This document shows, piece by piece, positions 54,993 to 64,000 of a stretch of DNA of 64,000 bases (its first letter is position 1; every line of letters begins with the position of its first letter). The notes under the pieces were generated by a model. The model ran no database searches, was not told where the DNA came from, and was given only the letters and a program-made list of their open reading frames with translations. The DNA is from Alphaproteobacteria bacterium (GTDB lineage: Bacteria; Pseudomonadota; Alphaproteobacteria; UBA6615), in the NCBI GenBank assembly GCA_021774575.1, contig JAJFIX010000006.1:124001-188000 (forward strand), given 5' to 3'. A program made the translations under genes and the position numbers.

Positions 54993-55658
54993 ATGGTTCA
55001 GCGTCTTACCGGCATATCCCACGAAGAGGCTACCGGCCTTGCCAGCCATGTCTTTGCCGCTTCCGATAAATTTCTCGGCCGAACTTCAAACCTTGTGCGA
55101 ATTTTGTCGGCGCACACGCCCTATTTGGCAAGATGGTTTGTTGGGTTTATTACAGCGGTCCGCCAACCTGGATTGGGCGCGACCAGTGATGCGCGACTGC
55201 GGGGGTTGGCGTGCATAAAAACGTCGATGGTTAATGCGTGCGATTATTGCACGTCGCACACGTCAATTTATGGTCAGGGCCTAGGCATCAGTCCGGCGCA
55301 ACTGCAGGCGATGCAAAGCGATGACTATGCGCAAAGCGACTTATTCGATGAGCGGGAAAAAGCGGTCATCGCTTGGGCCCAGGCGATGACGGACAATAGT
55401 GCAGCCCGTGATAAAAAAACTTGGGAAAATATGAAGCGGTTATTCAGCGAAGCAGAAATCGTTGAGTTTTCGTTGGCGTGCGCGATGTTTAATATGATCA
55501 ATCGGCTTAACGATTCGTTTTGGACGGAACTTGAGCCGTCCGAATTCAACGAAAAACAATGGTCGGCCGTTGAGGGCTTAACTGTCGGCGATAGCGAAGC
55601 CTATGCAAGTGAATTTGCTGCAATCGGTAAAGCGGATCGACACGCTGCTGGATCATAA
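54993..55658 (+). CDS. Carboxymuconolactone decarboxylase/AhpD-like protein
   Basis: A 221-residue member of the CMD/AhpD family with the redox CxxC motif CDYCTSHTS (C83, C86) and the helix-rich core (RLRGLACIKTSMVNACDYC, LFDEREKAVIAWAQAMTD, FSLACAMFNMINRLNDS). AhpD proteins act as peroxidase-linked thiol reductants, while other members are decarboxylases; the CxxC and the neighbouring peroxiredoxin gene hint at an antioxidant role, but a terminator lies between them. The function is not decided by sequence. Confidence 0.85.
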   Translation: MVQRLTGISHEEATGLASHVFAASDKFLGRTSNLVRILSAHTPYLARWFVGFITAVRQPGLGATSDARLRGLACIKTSMVNACDYCTSHTSIYGQGLGISPAQLQAMQSDDYAQSDLFDEREKAVIAWAQAMTDNSAARDKKTWENMKRLFSEAEIVEFSLACAMFNMINRLNDSFWTELEPSEFNEKQWSAVEGLTVGDSEAYASEFAAIGKADRHAAGS

Positions 55659-55692
55659 ACCGGTTCGATCGGGCGGCTTTAAGTGGCGGGTT

Positions 55693-56172
55693 CTAACGCG
55701 CGGCAAACTGTGCCGCTGCCTCTGTCGCCAGCATGTCGGCACGCTCATTGCCTGGATCACCCGCATGACCCTTCACCCAGATCCAATCGATTTGCCGCCC
55801 GACAATTGCCTTATCCAGCCGCTGCCATAAATCGGCGTTTTTTACAGGTTTTTTAGCGGCTGTTTTCCACCCGTTCTTTTTCCAGTTTTTGATCCAGTCG
55901 GTAATGCCGTTGCGCACATATTTCGAATCTGTGTGCAGTTTAATCGGGCCACGCCGTTTCAAGGCCTCGATCGCCTGAATAGCTGCCATTAGCTCCATGC
56001 GATTATTTGTTGTATCGGCGGCGCCGCCGGAGAGTTCTTTTGTTTCCCCGCGCCAGGTCAGCATCACACCCCAACCACCGGGTCCTGGATTGCCGAGGCA
56101 CGAACCATCGGTGTAAATTTCAATAAGTTGCTCGGTGTTTGTGCTTTCGGCGATCTCGCTATCAGAGTCCAT
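55693..56172 (-). CDS. rnhA: Ribonuclease HI
   Basis: Removes RNA from RNA-DNA hybrids. The 159 residues (from [10 protein letters not shown]) contain the catalytic set: [16 protein letters not shown] (D), the MELMAAIQA glutamate, and [10 protein letters not shown] (D), plus [18 protein letters not shown] with the final aspartate. The frame opens at 56253, but its extra 27 residues are not RNase H; the ATG at 56172 overlaps the end of thrB by 11 bases. Confidence 0.95.
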   Translation of the reverse strand: MDSDSEIAESTNTEQLIEIYTDGSCLGNPGPGGWGVMLTWRGETKELSGGAADTTNNRMELMAAIQAIEALKRRGPIKLHTDSKYVRNGITDWIKNWKKNGWKTAAKKPVKNADLWQRLDKAIVGRQIDWIWVKGHAGDPGNERADMLATEAAAQFAAR

Positions 56173-57130
56173 AATCCCCCGGTACCTTGGTGGCGTGAAA
56201 AAATTTGAGCTTGGCGATATATTCGGCCGGGTCCTTTGGTTTAACCAATGCACCCTCGGGATGATTGAGCAGATCGAACAGCCGGGTCAGCAGAAAACGC
56301 AGGGCTGCGCCACGCGCGAGAACGGGCATCGCCGCAATTTCAGCGTCTTGCAGCGGTCGCTTTTCGGCATATCCGGCAAACAGGGCAGCGGCGTTTTGAG
56401 CATCGAAACTGTGATCAGGCCCAAAGCACCAAGCGTTGAGGCAAATTGCTAAATCGTAAGCCAGGAAATCATTGCAGGCAAAATAGAAGTCGATAAAGCC
56501 GGACAATTCATTGTTGAGAAAGAATACATTGTCGGGAAAAAGATCGGCGTGGATGATCCCCGATGGCAGGTCTGCCGGCCAGCATTTGCTAAGGTCTTCG
56601 ATGCTCTCATCAATCAACTGTGCCAACCCAGGTACAATTTCGTCGGCCCGGTCTTTGGTGCTTGTGGCGAGCTCTCGCCAACCCTCAAGCGACAGGTTAT
56701 TTTGCCGATGCATTGGAAAGCTCTTGGCCGCTAAATGCAGCGCCGCCAGACCGCTACCGAGCTGTCGGCAATGGGCCGGGGTGATGCGCTGCACAGCCAA
56801 CCCGTCGAGGAAGGTAAAAATCGCCGCCGGTCGGCCAGCCAAATATCGCAAGGCATTGCCGTCGCGCCCATGGACCGCTGCGGGGCAGGCCAATCCCTTG
56901 TCGGACAAATGGTCGATTAGGCCGAGGAAGTAAGGAAGATCGCCCTCTTCAACCCGTTTCTCATACAGAGTCAAAATATAGTCGGTGCCGCCATTTTTGT
57001 TGGTGCGTAGCAGGTAATTTGAATTTTCCACGCCCTCGGCAATCCCCTTATAAGAGATCGCCTCCCCGATCTGATAATCGGCGAGAAATGCTGCGAGTTC
57101 TAGGTCTCCGACATGGGTATAAACGGCCAT
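56162..57130 (-). CDS. thrB: Homoserine kinase (ThrB, type II)
   Basis: Phosphorylates homoserine on the way to threonine. The 322 residues show the APH-like kinase fold used by the alphaproteobacterial type II enzyme: [18 protein letters not shown] near the start, and the kinase loop [43 protein letters not shown] with the catalytic aspartate and the metal aspartate. It partners thrC, 8 kb upstream on the other strand. RNase HI follows with an 11-base overlap. Confidence 0.94.
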   Translation of the reverse strand: MAVYTHVGDLELAAFLADYQIGEAISYKGIAEGVENSNYLLRTNKNGGTDYILTLYEKRVEEGDLPYFLGLIDHLSDKGLACPAAVHGRDGNALRYLAGRPAAIFTFLDGLAVQRITPAHCRQLGSGLAALHLAAKSFPMHRQNNLSLEGWRELATSTKDRADEIVPGLAQLIDESIEDLSKCWPADLPSGIIHADLFPDNVFFLNNELSGFIDFYFACNDFLAYDLAICLNAWCFGPDHSFDAQNAAALFAGYAEKRPLQDAEIAAMPVLARGAALRFLLTRLFDLLNHPEGALVKPKDPAEYIAKLKFFHATKVPGDYGL

Positions 57131-57337
57131 GAAAGGGGGATAACGTTTGACTCATGGAACCGTCAAGCGGCCATTCCATATACGGTGTGATGAACATTGG
57201 GATAGCCGAGAGCGTGGTTAAATTCAGCTTGGCCACAGGACCGGGTTGCTCCAAACCAAATGCTCGATTAATCTTTTTCAAACTGGCAGTCCGGCGCGAA
57301 TTTTGGCGCCCGACCAACGCGGGATTTTGATGTTGAT

Positions 57338-57946
57338 ATGCAGACGATGAGGACCGGCGAGGGCGTTTTTTGGGGCGATTTTCTGAAGCGAGGTTTTGGC
57401 GCGGCTGCATTGATGTGGTTGGTGGCGGGGTGTTCGGCGCTACCAGCGACAATACCTGGATTGCCGCAATCCCTGCGCGCCGAAATTCCGCCATGTCCGA
57501 ATGTGAGAATTTTGGAACCAGCGTCGCGGGTGACAAAATATTTGTCGGGTCAGGGGCGCGACATGACCGACATAATACTGATCGCTAAAATTACAGACTT
57601 CCAGGGTGAGTGCGAAACGCGAGATGTTGATGACCGAACTCAAGTCGTCAATATGGATCTCACCGTTGTTTTTCAAGCGGATATGGGGCCAGCAAATCGA
57701 TCGCTAACTGGCGAATTTTCCTATTTTGTTGCTGTAGTCGACGCTGCTGACAGGATTTTGGCAAAGGAAGTATTCCCCGTTACCGCCGCCTTTGAGCTCG
57801 GAAGAAACCGGGTGTTTGTGCAAGATCTTGCCTATCAGGCGATTGAGCTGCTGGCTGGTGAAACAGCGGCTGATTATGACATATTGCTCGGGCTCCAGCT
57901 GACAAGTGACGAACTTACCCAAAATCGCGAATTGGGTGGGAATTGA
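57338..57946 (+). CDS. Hypothetical lipoprotein
   Basis: The 202-residue product has an N-terminal hydrophobic stretch and a lipobox (LMWLVAGC, C32), then a mature part beginning LPATIPGLPQ. It contains beta-rich sequence such as MDLTVVFQADMGPANRSLTGEFSYFVAVVDAADRILAKEVFPVTAAFELG, which resembles conserved alphaproteobacterial lipoproteins of unknown function. Two ATGs (57338 and 57347) could be the start. It ends 66 bases before the glycine riboswitch and does not appear to belong to the gcv operon. I do not recognise a function. Confidence 0.75.
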   Translation: MQTMRTGEGVFWGDFLKRGFGAAALMWLVAGCSALPATIPGLPQSLRAEIPPCPNVRILEPASRVTKYLSGQGRDMTDIILIAKITDFQGECETRDVDDRTQVVNMDLTVVFQADMGPANRSLTGEFSYFVAVVDAADRILAKEVFPVTAAFELGRNRVFVQDLAYQAIELLAGETAADYDILLGLQLTSDELTQNRELGGN

Positions 57947-58328
57947 ATGTTCCAAAAATTCCTTTGCACAGGATGGCGGAATAAGGGATAGATACCGGAC
58001 ATGTCAGCCGATCCCTGCGGGAGAGACTGTCCTGCCCGACCCAATTGATAGGGAGTTGGGCGGGGTGGCGCCGAAGGAGCAACCGCCCAGGAAACTCTCA
58101 GGCAAACGGACCGTTGGGGGATGACACTCTGGAAAGCAGACCCGGTGCAGGCCCGACCTTGTCGGCCACGGATCGGGTCTCACCGAAGGGGTAAGGCCGC
58201 CGATTACGGCGGCGAATCTCTCAGGTACATGAGACAGAGCGGGCCCCGGTCATCACGACGTGATGGCGACCGGGCGTGTGCTCATTTGTTTTGTGGGAGG
58301 GCTAATGCCCCGTCCGGAGAGATCAGAT
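57947..58328. other. Long leader of the glycine cleavage operon
   Basis: A 382-base region before gcvT whose main content is the tandem glycine riboswitch. About 85 bases between the second aptamer and the gcvT start form the probable expression platform. No ORF of note is present; a weak promoter-like TTGCAC lies near 57964. Confidence 0.8.
58015..58243 (+). ncRNA. Tandem glycine riboswitch
   Basis: Two adjacent glycine aptamers. The first (about 58015-58137) has GCGGGAGAGAC, then GCCGAAGGAGCAA, GGAAACTCTCAGGCAAACGGA and ACTCTGGAAAGC. The second (about 58138-58243) has CACCGAAGGGGTAAG, AATCTCTCAGGTAC and GAGACAGAGCGGG. These are the conserved core words of the family, in the usual order, and the following gene is gcvT, a standard target. 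Binding of glycine is expected to raise expression of the cleavage genes (established for this family, usual sign inferred here). Boundaries are approximate. Confidence 0.95.
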
Positions 58329-59498
58329 ATGTCGGCGCCTGCGCAAGCATTGCGCCAGACTGAGCTCCATTCATTGCATACCGAGCTTGGTGCGCGAATG
58401 GTGGCGTTCGCTGGCTATGACATGCCCGTGCAATTCCCGGATGGTATCGTCGCCGAACACCTCCACACGAGAGAGTTTTGCTCGGTTTTCGACGTATCGC
58501 ATATGGGGCAGGCACTGTTGAGGGTCGAGGGCGGTGGATTTGGCGTCACTGCGGCCGCACTTGAGACTTTGATCCCAGGCGACATCCAAGGCCTGGCACC
58601 CGGTGCAATGCGTTACTCGCTGTTGCTGAATGAGGCCGGTGGTATCGTCGATGATATCATTGTGACCCGGTTGCCGGCGGCCGATGGCTGGTCCGGCGAT
58701 GACCTATTGCTGGTCGTAAATGCGGCGCGCAAACAGGGAGATTTTACCTATATCGCGAATTCCATTCCCCAGGCCAAGCTGACACCGCTCGTCGACCGGG
58801 CGCTGCTGGCGGTGCAAGGCCCGACAGCGGCAAAGGCACTTGCCGACCTATTCCCGCATGCAGCCGAAAAGCTAGCCAACCTCCCCTTCATGCACACTGT
58901 GTCCGTCGTGGATGGCGGTCACGAAATGTTGATCTCCAGGTCGGGATATACCGGCGAGGATGGATTTGAGATATCGGCGGAAAATGGGGCGGTTGAACAA
59001 TGTGCGCTGAGGCTGCTGGCATTGCCCGGAGTTGCGCCGGCGGGACTGGGTGCGCGCGATAGTCTGCGGTTAGAGTCAGGATATTGCCTCTACGGCCACG
59101 ATATTGATGAAACGACGTCACCGGTTGAGGCCGGGTTGATATGGGCAATTGCCAAGGCGCGGCGTGAAACCGGTGGATTTCCTGGCGCTGAGCGAATAAT
59201 GGGCGAACTGGCGAATGGCCCAAGGCGCCGCCGTGTTGGCTTGATGCCCGAAGGAAAATCGATTGTGCGTGACGGCGCGACTATTTGCGATCAATCCGGT
59301 TTGGACATCGGCATAGTCACCAGTGGGGCCTATGGACCGACGGTAGGCGGACCGGTTGCAATGGGGTATGTTCGCGCCGACGTTTCGGTGTTGGGTCAAG
59401 AATTGTTTTTATCGGGTCGAACCAAACCTGTTTCGGCCCAAATCGTGAAGCTACCATTCGTGGCGGCACGGATCTTTCGTGGAGGCCGGACGGCCTGA
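58329..59498 (+). CDS. gcvT: Aminomethyltransferase (T protein of glycine cleavage)
   Basis: Takes the aminomethyl group from H protein, releases ammonia and loads methylene-tetrahydrofolate. The 389 residues start MSAPAQALRQTELHSLHTELGARMVAFAGYDMPVQFPDG (family start split across positions) and include RSGYTGEDGFEIS and LRLESGYCLYGHDIDE. GGAG at 58316-58319 is 9 bases before ATG 58329, which fixes this start over the GTG at 58260. First gene of the riboswitch-controlled gcvT-H-PA-PB set. Confidence 0.96.
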   Translation: MSAPAQALRQTELHSLHTELGARMVAFAGYDMPVQFPDGIVAEHLHTREFCSVFDVSHMGQALLRVEGGGFGVTAAALETLIPGDIQGLAPGAMRYSLLLNEAGGIVDDIIVTRLPAADGWSGDDLLLVVNAARKQGDFTYIANSIPQAKLTPLVDRALLAVQGPTAAKALADLFPHAAEKLANLPFMHTVSVVDGGHEMLISRSGYTGEDGFEISAENGAVEQCALRLLALPGVAPAGLGARDSLRLESGYCLYGHDIDETTSPVEAGLIWAIAKARRETGGFPGAERIMGELANGPRRRRVGLMPEGKSIVRDGATICDQSGLDIGIVTSGAYGPTVGGPVAMGYVRADVSVLGQELFLSGRTKPVSAQIVKLPFVAARIFRGGRTA

Positions 59499-59524
59499 AA
59501 TTAGTGTTGGCCAGACGGCCTGAA
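59484..59524 (+). repeat. 16-bp imperfect direct repeat at the gcvT end
   Basis: GGCCGGACGGCCTGAA (59484-59499), which includes the gcvT stop codon, recurs as GGCCAGACGGCCTGAA (59509-59524), one mismatch, period 25. It looks like a small duplication of the gene end into the gcvT-gcvH gap. Confidence 0.85.
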
Positions 59525-59546
59525 CTTCAAGGAGCGACGAAGAACT

Positions 59547-59918
59547 ATGTCAGCAAAATTTACCGAAAATGACGAGTGGATCACTGTCGACGGAGAGATT
59601 GGCACCGTCGGAGTTACGAGCTATGCCCAAGACCAGCTCGGCGATATCGTCTATGTTGAGCTGCCGACTGTTGGCAAAACCTATAAGGCGGGCGACGAAA
59701 TTGGTGTCGTTGAATCGGTTAAAGCTGCAGCCGAAATATTTGCTCCTGCCGACGGCGAGGTGACCGAAATAAATGCCGCCCTGGAAGACAAGCCGGGCGT
59801 GATTAACAGTGACCCGGCTGGCGACGGCTGGATCTATAAAATCAAACTTTCCAATGGACCGCAGGTCGATGGGCTGATGGACGACGCAGCGTATAAGGCT
59901 TTCCGGCCGGACGCTTAA
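59547..59918 (+). CDS. gcvH: Glycine cleavage system H protein
   Basis: Lipoyl carrier that shuttles the methylamine group among P, T and L proteins. The 123 residues start [19 protein letters not shown] and contain the lipoylated lysine in [11 protein letters not shown] (K59), with the typical acidic context and the end [17 protein letters not shown] occurs upstream at about 59530. Length is normal. It is followed by gcvPA after 29 bases. Confidence 0.96.
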   Translation: MSAKFTENDEWITVDGEIGTVGVTSYAQDQLGDIVYVELPTVGKTYKAGDEIGVVESVKAAAEIFAPADGEVTEINAALEDKPGVINSDPAGDGWIYKIKLSNGPQVDGLMDDAAYKAFRPDA

Positions 59919-59947
59919 GGGTCGTTCGTGGAGTTGGGAGCTTAGTT

Positions 59948-61312
59948 ATGCGTTACTTGCCACTGACCGATGGCGAGCGGATGTCGATGCTGGCGGACAT
60001 AGGAGCCGCCGGTATTGACGATCTATTCGAAGACGTGCCGGTTGCGGCACGTTTCGATGGCCGGTTTGAGTTGACCGATCATATGGGTGAAATGGCGGTT
60101 ACCGAGGCCTTTCAGGGCTTTGCAGAGCGCAATTTGAGCCCGGCGCGTGCGCCCTGTTTTTTGGGCGCCGGAGCTTATCGCCACCATGTTCCTGCTAGCG
60201 TTGACCATCTAATCCAGCGCGGCGAATTCATGACCGCCTATACGCCTTACCAGCCCGAGATTAGCCAGGGCACTCTACAAACACTTTATGAATTTCAGAC
60301 GCAGGTCGCGCTGCTGACCGGGATGGACGTTGCCAATGCGTCGATGTATGACGGCGCGACGGCTTGTGCCGAAGCCGTCTTAATGGCGCGGCGAGTAACA
60401 AAACGTAGCGGGGCGATTTTATCGGGTAACCTTCATCCCCACTATCGGGACGTAGCGTTGACGACATGTCGCCATTTAGCCACCGTATTTGATCGGGCGG
60501 ATCCGGCGATACCCGGACCGGAAGCGGCTGACAATGAGCTTGCCGATTTGGCGGCGCGGATTGACGACCAGACCGCATGTGTCGTCGTCCAAAATCCCGA
60601 TATTTTCGGTCGGATTCGAGACCTCACGGATTTGGCTGCCGCCTGCCATGCTTCGGGGGCATTATTGGTTGCCGTTGTTACCGAGGTAATTTCGCTCGGC
60701 GCATTGGTTTCGCCCGGCGAAATGGGGGCCGACATCGTTGTTGCCGAGGGCCAAAGCTTGGGCAACGGCCTCAGTTTTGGTGGGCCCTATCTGGGGCTTC
60801 TTGCGACCCGCAGCCGATTCATCCGGCAAATGCCGGGTCGCCTCTGCGGCGAGTCCCATGATGTCGATGGTAGGCGAAGTTACACACTGACCCTTTCGGC
60901 TCGCGAGCAGCATATCCGGCGTGAAAAAGCGACAAGCAATATTTGCACCAATTCCGGGCTGACGGCATTGGCTTTTTCCATCCACTTAGCGTTGTTGGGC
61001 GAAAAAGGGTTGCGCGAGCTGGCGTTGATAAATCACCACCGCGCCTTAACCCTAGCCGCAAAGCTCGATGAAATTCCTGGGGTCGAAATTCTGACCGAAC
61101 GATATTTCAACGAGTTTACCGTACGCTTATCTCAATCGGCCGAGACCGTTGTCGATCGACTGGCGGAAAACAACATTCTTGCAGGTGTTCCGATGAGCCG
61201 CCTTTTTCCAGGCAATAATGATGTCGAGGACTTGGTGTTGATCGCAGTAACAGAGACCGTCAGCGAACGCGATATAGACCGGCTCGCGACGGCGCTGGGG
61301 GCTCAAAAATGA
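59948..61312 (+). CDS. gcvPA: Glycine dehydrogenase (decarboxylating) subunit 1
   Basis: N-terminal half of the P protein as a separate subunit. The 454 residues include [26 protein letters not shown] at the start (split in two here for length), [38 protein letters not shown] and [19 protein letters not shown], which are the family landmarks. The two-subunit (alpha2beta2) form is common in Alphaproteobacteria and Firmicutes. It overlaps gcvPB by 4 bases. Confidence 0.96.
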   Translation: MRYLPLTDGERMSMLADIGAAGIDDLFEDVPVAARFDGRFELTDHMGEMAVTEAFQGFAERNLSPARAPCFLGAGAYRHHVPASVDHLIQRGEFMTAYTPYQPEISQGTLQTLYEFQTQVALLTGMDVANASMYDGATACAEAVLMARRVTKRSGAILSGNLHPHYRDVALTTCRHLATVFDRADPAIPGPEAADNELADLAARIDDQTACVVVQNPDIFGRIRDLTDLAAACHASGALLVAVVTEVISLGALVSPGEMGADIVVAEGQSLGNGLSFGGPYLGLLATRSRFIRQMPGRLCGESHDVDGRRSYTLTLSAREQHIRREKATSNICTNSGLTALAFSIHLALLGEKGLRELALINHHRALTLAAKLDEIPGVEILTERYFNEFTVRLSQSAETVVDRLAENNILAGVPMSRLFPGNNDVEDLVLIAVTETVSERDIDRLATALGAQK

Positions 61313-62844
61313 ACGGGTCACAATTTAGCCATCAGGGCCTTCAATTTGAAGAAAGCTTGTTGTTCGAATTGGACCGGCCTGATTCGTGCGGCGTTGATTT
61401 TGACGGTCACGCAGACCTTGGTTTAGCCGAAGATAGTCTCGGCAACCTTTATCGACGGGCCCCCATCGCGTTACCCGGTTTAAGCGAACCGGAGGTCGTG
61501 CGTCACTATACAAGACTTAGCCAAAAAAATTATAGTATCGATAGCGGTCTCTATCCCCTCGGTTCGTGCACGATGAAACATAATCCACGCCTGAACGAAA
61601 AACTCGCGCGCTTAGAGGGATTGGGTGATTTGCATCCATTGCAGCCGGTGGCAACGGTGCAAGGGGTGCTGGCTCTCTACGATGATATCGGTCGCTGGCT
61701 GCAAGAAATTTGCGGCATGCCTGCGGTTGCGCTGTCGCCGGCTGCTGGTGCCCATGGCGAGCTTTGCGGCATGATGTGTATCCGTGCGGCGATTGATGAA
61801 AAAGAAGGCGAGGACAGCAGTCGTCGTCGTGTGTTGGTGCCGGAATCTGCCCACGGCACAAACCCCTCGACGGCAACTATTTGCGGATTCACCGTCGACC
61901 CAATTCCCGCAGATGCCGGCGGACGGATCGACATGATGGCGTTTAAGGATAAACTCGGCGACGGGTCCGACGTTGCCGGAATCATGATTACCAACCCAAA
62001 TACTTGCGGTTTATTTGAAACTGATATCGCCAAAATTGCCGAACTTATTCACGCCTCGGGTGGATATGTCTATTGCGATGGGGCGAATTTGAACGCGATC
62101 ATGGGCCGCGTTCGTCCGGGGGATTTGGGCATCGATTGTATGCATATCAATTTGCATAAAACGTTTTCAACCCCCCATGGCGGCGGCGGACCGGGAGCTG
62201 GTCCGGTTGTTTTGAGTGCCGCCTTGGCTCCTTATGCGCCACTGCCGTGGGTGGTGAAAACCGGTGATGATAAATTTGACCTGATTGAACACGAGCCGGG
62301 CGGTCCGGCCAAACCCTTTGGCCGCCTCAAGGGATTTCACGGTCAGACCGGCATGTTTATCCGGGCGCTGGCTTATATGATGAGCCATGGGCGCGACGGG
62401 CTTCGTCAGGCCAGCGGGGATGCGGTCCTCAACGCTAATTATGTGCTGGCGAAACTCAAAGACGTGATGAGCCCGGCATTCCCCGAATACTGCAAACACG
62501 AAGCGCTGTTTGACGACAGTTTTTTGGCTGGCACTGGGGTCAGCACGATGGATTTTGCCAAGGCGATGATTGACGAAGGCTTTCATCCAATGACGGTCTA
62601 TTTCCCGTTGGTTGTACATGGGGCGATGCTGATCGAGCCAACAGAGACCGAATCAAAATTTGCCCTCGATGAATTTATTGGCGCCATGCGTGTTCTTGTT
62701 GAGCGGGCAAGAACTGGTCCGGCGGAGAAATTTCACCAAGCGCCACGTCTTGCGCCGCGCCGTCGGATCGACGAAACAGAGGCGGCGCGCAATTTGCGCC
62801 TTCGCTGGCTACCGGAAGAACCGACACGGGATGCGGCCGACTAG
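61309..62844 (+). CDS. gcvPB: Glycine dehydrogenase (decarboxylating) subunit 2
   Basis: C-terminal half of the P protein, carrying the PLP site: the lysine is K284 in [17 protein letters not shown]. The 511 residues also contain [34 protein letters not shown] and the C-terminal [15 protein letters not shown]. With gcvPA it decarboxylates glycine. A glutathione S-transferase gene starts 45 bases after the stop, so the transcript may continue. Confidence 0.97.
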   Translation: MNGSQFSHQGLQFEESLLFELDRPDSCGVDFDGHADLGLAEDSLGNLYRRAPIALPGLSEPEVVRHYTRLSQKNYSIDSGLYPLGSCTMKHNPRLNEKLARLEGLGDLHPLQPVATVQGVLALYDDIGRWLQEICGMPAVALSPAAGAHGELCGMMCIRAAIDEKEGEDSSRRRVLVPESAHGTNPSTATICGFTVDPIPADAGGRIDMMAFKDKLGDGSDVAGIMITNPNTCGLFETDIAKIAELIHASGGYVYCDGANLNAIMGRVRPGDLGIDCMHINLHKTFSTPHGGGGPGAGPVVLSAALAPYAPLPWVVKTGDDKFDLIEHEPGGPAKPFGRLKGFHGQTGMFIRALAYMMSHGRDGLRQASGDAVLNANYVLAKLKDVMSPAFPEYCKHEALFDDSFLAGTGVSTMDFAKAMIDEGFHPMTVYFPLVVHGAMLIEPTETESKFALDEFIGAMRVLVERARTGPAEKFHQAPRLAPRRRIDETEAARNLRLRWLPEEPTRDAAD

Positions 62845-62889
62845 CCGGCGATATCTACACCGGCCGATAGATCGGGAGAAGGCACGCTC

Positions 62890-63525
62890 ATGTATCAGCT
62901 ATATGGTCGACCGGGCTGGGGGTCGGTGCTTGTCGAGGCTCAATTGGCCTGGTACGGACTCGACTATAATTTGAATGTGGTTGGAGACCTGTTCGAAGAC
63001 GCGGCGGCGCGGGTATCTCTGGAAACCATCAATCCTCTGGGCCAAATCCCGACCCTGGTGACAGGAGACGGTGAGGTTTTGACCGAAAGTGCGGCCATCA
63101 CCCTGCTCCTGGCAGAGCAAAATCTTGAAAATTCTTTGGCGCCGCCGGTGGGTGATGCCGCGCGGGCCGCATTTTTGCGTTGGCTGATCTGGTTTGTTGC
63201 AAATCTATATCCAACTTTTACCTATGCCGATGATCCGGCGCGCTTTGTCGACCAAGTGGATGCCCAGCCAGGTTTCCTCGCGGCGGTTGATGCCTATGCG
63301 CTCAATCTATGGAACCAGGTCGAAGGCGCGGCAAATGGCCCCTGGTTTTTGGGCGATCGGTTCACGGCGCTGGATATATATATTGCTGTGATGACCCATT
63401 GGCGACCAAGGCGACCATGGTTCGCGGCCCACTGCCCAAAATTATATGATATCGCCGTGGCGGCCGATGCGGAACCGCGTCTCGGGGAAGTTTGGCGAAC
63501 AAATATCTTGGAGACACCTGAATGA
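62890..63525 (+). CDS. Glutathione S-transferase family protein
   Basis: The 211 residues have a thioredoxin-like N-terminal domain (YQLYGRPGWGSVLVEAQLAWYGLDYNL) with the NPLGQIPTLV segment and the ESAAITLLLAEQ helix, then an all-helical C-terminal domain (FLRWLIWFVANLYPTF, WFLGDRFTALDIYIAVMTHW). This is the standard GST fold; the substrate is unknown. It sits between gcvPB and a hydroxy acid dehydrogenase gene, sharing 4 bases with the latter, and so may be part of the riboswitch operon. Confidence 0.92.
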   Translation: MYQLYGRPGWGSVLVEAQLAWYGLDYNLNVVGDLFEDAAARVSLETINPLGQIPTLVTGDGEVLTESAAITLLLAEQNLENSLAPPVGDAARAAFLRWLIWFVANLYPTFTYADDPARFVDQVDAQPGFLAAVDAYALNLWNQVEGAANGPWFLGDRFTALDIYIAVMTHWRPRRPWFAAHCPKLYDIAVAADAEPRLGEVWRTNILETPE

Positions 63526-64000
63526 CATTAATGCACCGGTACCCAGCTGTTTCCTATTTACGCGCGCCAGCGAAGCGACGCATACCGCATCTGGCCTGGG
63601 AGTTTCTAGATAGTGGAACCGGCAGCGATCGGTGTGTTGTCAGAAATGAAGCTGCCTTTGAGGCGGTGCGCCTGGTGCCCCGTTTTCTACGCGGCGATTT
63701 TGTGCCCGGAACCAAAACCGAGCTCTTCGGAATAAAATACGATGCGCCGTTCGGCATCGCGCCAATTGGCCAATCGGGGTTGATTTGGCCGGGGGCCGAA
63801 AAAATACTGGCGGCAACGGCAGCAAAATTCCGCATCCCCTACGGCCTGAGTACGGTTGCTGCTGAATCGATTGAGGCGGTTGGACCCATTGCCGGGGATA
63901 TGGGTTGGTTTCAACTATATCCGCCCAAGGATACCGATATTCGAGACGATATTCTCAACCGCGCCGCGACAGCGGGGTTTGAGGTCTGCATGTTGACCGT
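63522..64000 (+). CDS. FMN-dependent alpha-hydroxy acid dehydrogenase, N-terminal part
   Basis: The frame starts at ATG 63522 (overlapping the GST stop as ATGA) and is open to the window end, giving 159 complete codons. It shows the lactate/glycolate oxidase-family beginning: WEFLDSGTGSD, NEAAFEAVRLVPRFLRG, LFGIKYDAPFGIAPIGQSGLIWPGAE and MGWFQLYPPKD (the FMN-binding PxG and WFQLY signatures). The oxidised substrate (lactate, glycolate or mandelate type) cannot be told. Its place next to the gcv genes hints at glyoxylate or glycolate metabolism, which is inference. Confidence 0.88.
   Translation, partial: MTLMHRYPAVSYLRAPAKRRIPHLAWEFLDSGTGSDRCVVRNEAAFEAVRLVPRFLRGDFVPGTKTELFGIKYDAPFGIAPIGQSGLIWPGAEKILAATAAKFRIPYGLSTVAAESIEAVGPIAGDMGWFQLYPPKDTDIRDDILNRAATAGFEVCMLT

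Overview
The window is a stretch of chromosome from an alphaproteobacterium, most likely Rhodospirillales-like. The evidence is gene order: sucA-sucB; secB/fxsA/tim44/mltA/smr; dnaQ-coaE-aroE-maf-PPSR; hemE-hemH-hemJ-rho; mnmE-mnmG-rsmG-parA-parB-holA-lptE-leuS. Alphaproteobacterial features include a CtaG/SURF1-type aa3 oxidase cluster, IalB and DUF3576 proteins, and a split glycine decarboxylase (gcvPA/gcvPB). The genus cannot be decided from the sequence. No tRNA, rRNA, insertion sequence, prophage or CRISPR was seen; almost everything is housekeeping.

Layout. 0-2.9 kb: the end of sucA, then sucB and a small secreted HExxH protein. 2.9-10.7 kb: cell-envelope and protein-export genes (smr, mltA, tim44-like, fxsA, secB), then a minus-strand series dnaQ-coaE-aroE-maf-PPSR. 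10.72-11.22 kb: an AT-rich gap between the PPSR gene and hemE, the conserved position of the alphaproteobacterial chromosome origin, with DnaA-box-like words and an 18-bp perfect palindrome. 11.2-15.3 kb: the last haem-synthesis steps (hemE, hemH, hemJ) and rho. 15.3-17.9 kb: ogt and a yyaL-like gene in the opposite direction. 17.9-23.8 kb: mnmE, mnmG, rsmG, parA, parB, with two perfect parS sites. 23.8-28.8 kb: holA, lptE, leuS and a DUF3576 lipoprotein gene.

28.9-39.9 kb: a porin with a strong terminator, a YggS-like PLP protein, an L,D-transpeptidase-like protein, a methyltransferase, a SPOUT RNA methyltransferase, an IalB-like protein, rlmN, argG, a solitary AAA/DUF4143 ATPase and tldD. 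40.3-46.4 kb: a cytochrome c oxidase assembly cluster (coxB, coxA, ctaB, a 46-residue CoxF-like ORF, ctaG, coxC, DUF983, surf1). 46.4-51.9 kb: M32 carboxypeptidase, thrC, M16 peptidase, a GNAT acetyltransferase, and yqgE. 52.1-55.7 kb: a DsbD/ScsB-like thiol reductase, a peroxiredoxin and an AhpD-like protein. 55.7-57.9 kb: rnhA, thrB and a lipoprotein. 58.0-64 kb: a tandem glycine riboswitch followed by gcvT, gcvH, gcvPA, gcvPB, a glutathione S-transferase and the start of an FMN-dependent alpha-hydroxy acid dehydrogenase that runs off the window.

The main functional blocks are origin plus ParABS segregation, haem synthesis plus haem-copper oxidase assembly, and riboswitch-controlled glycine cleavage. 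I found no convincing new defence or mobile system. The best points for a second look are the putative oriC and its composition shift, the gcv operon tail, the solitary ATPase, the non-canonical start of the DUF983 gene, and several short in-frame tandem duplications.
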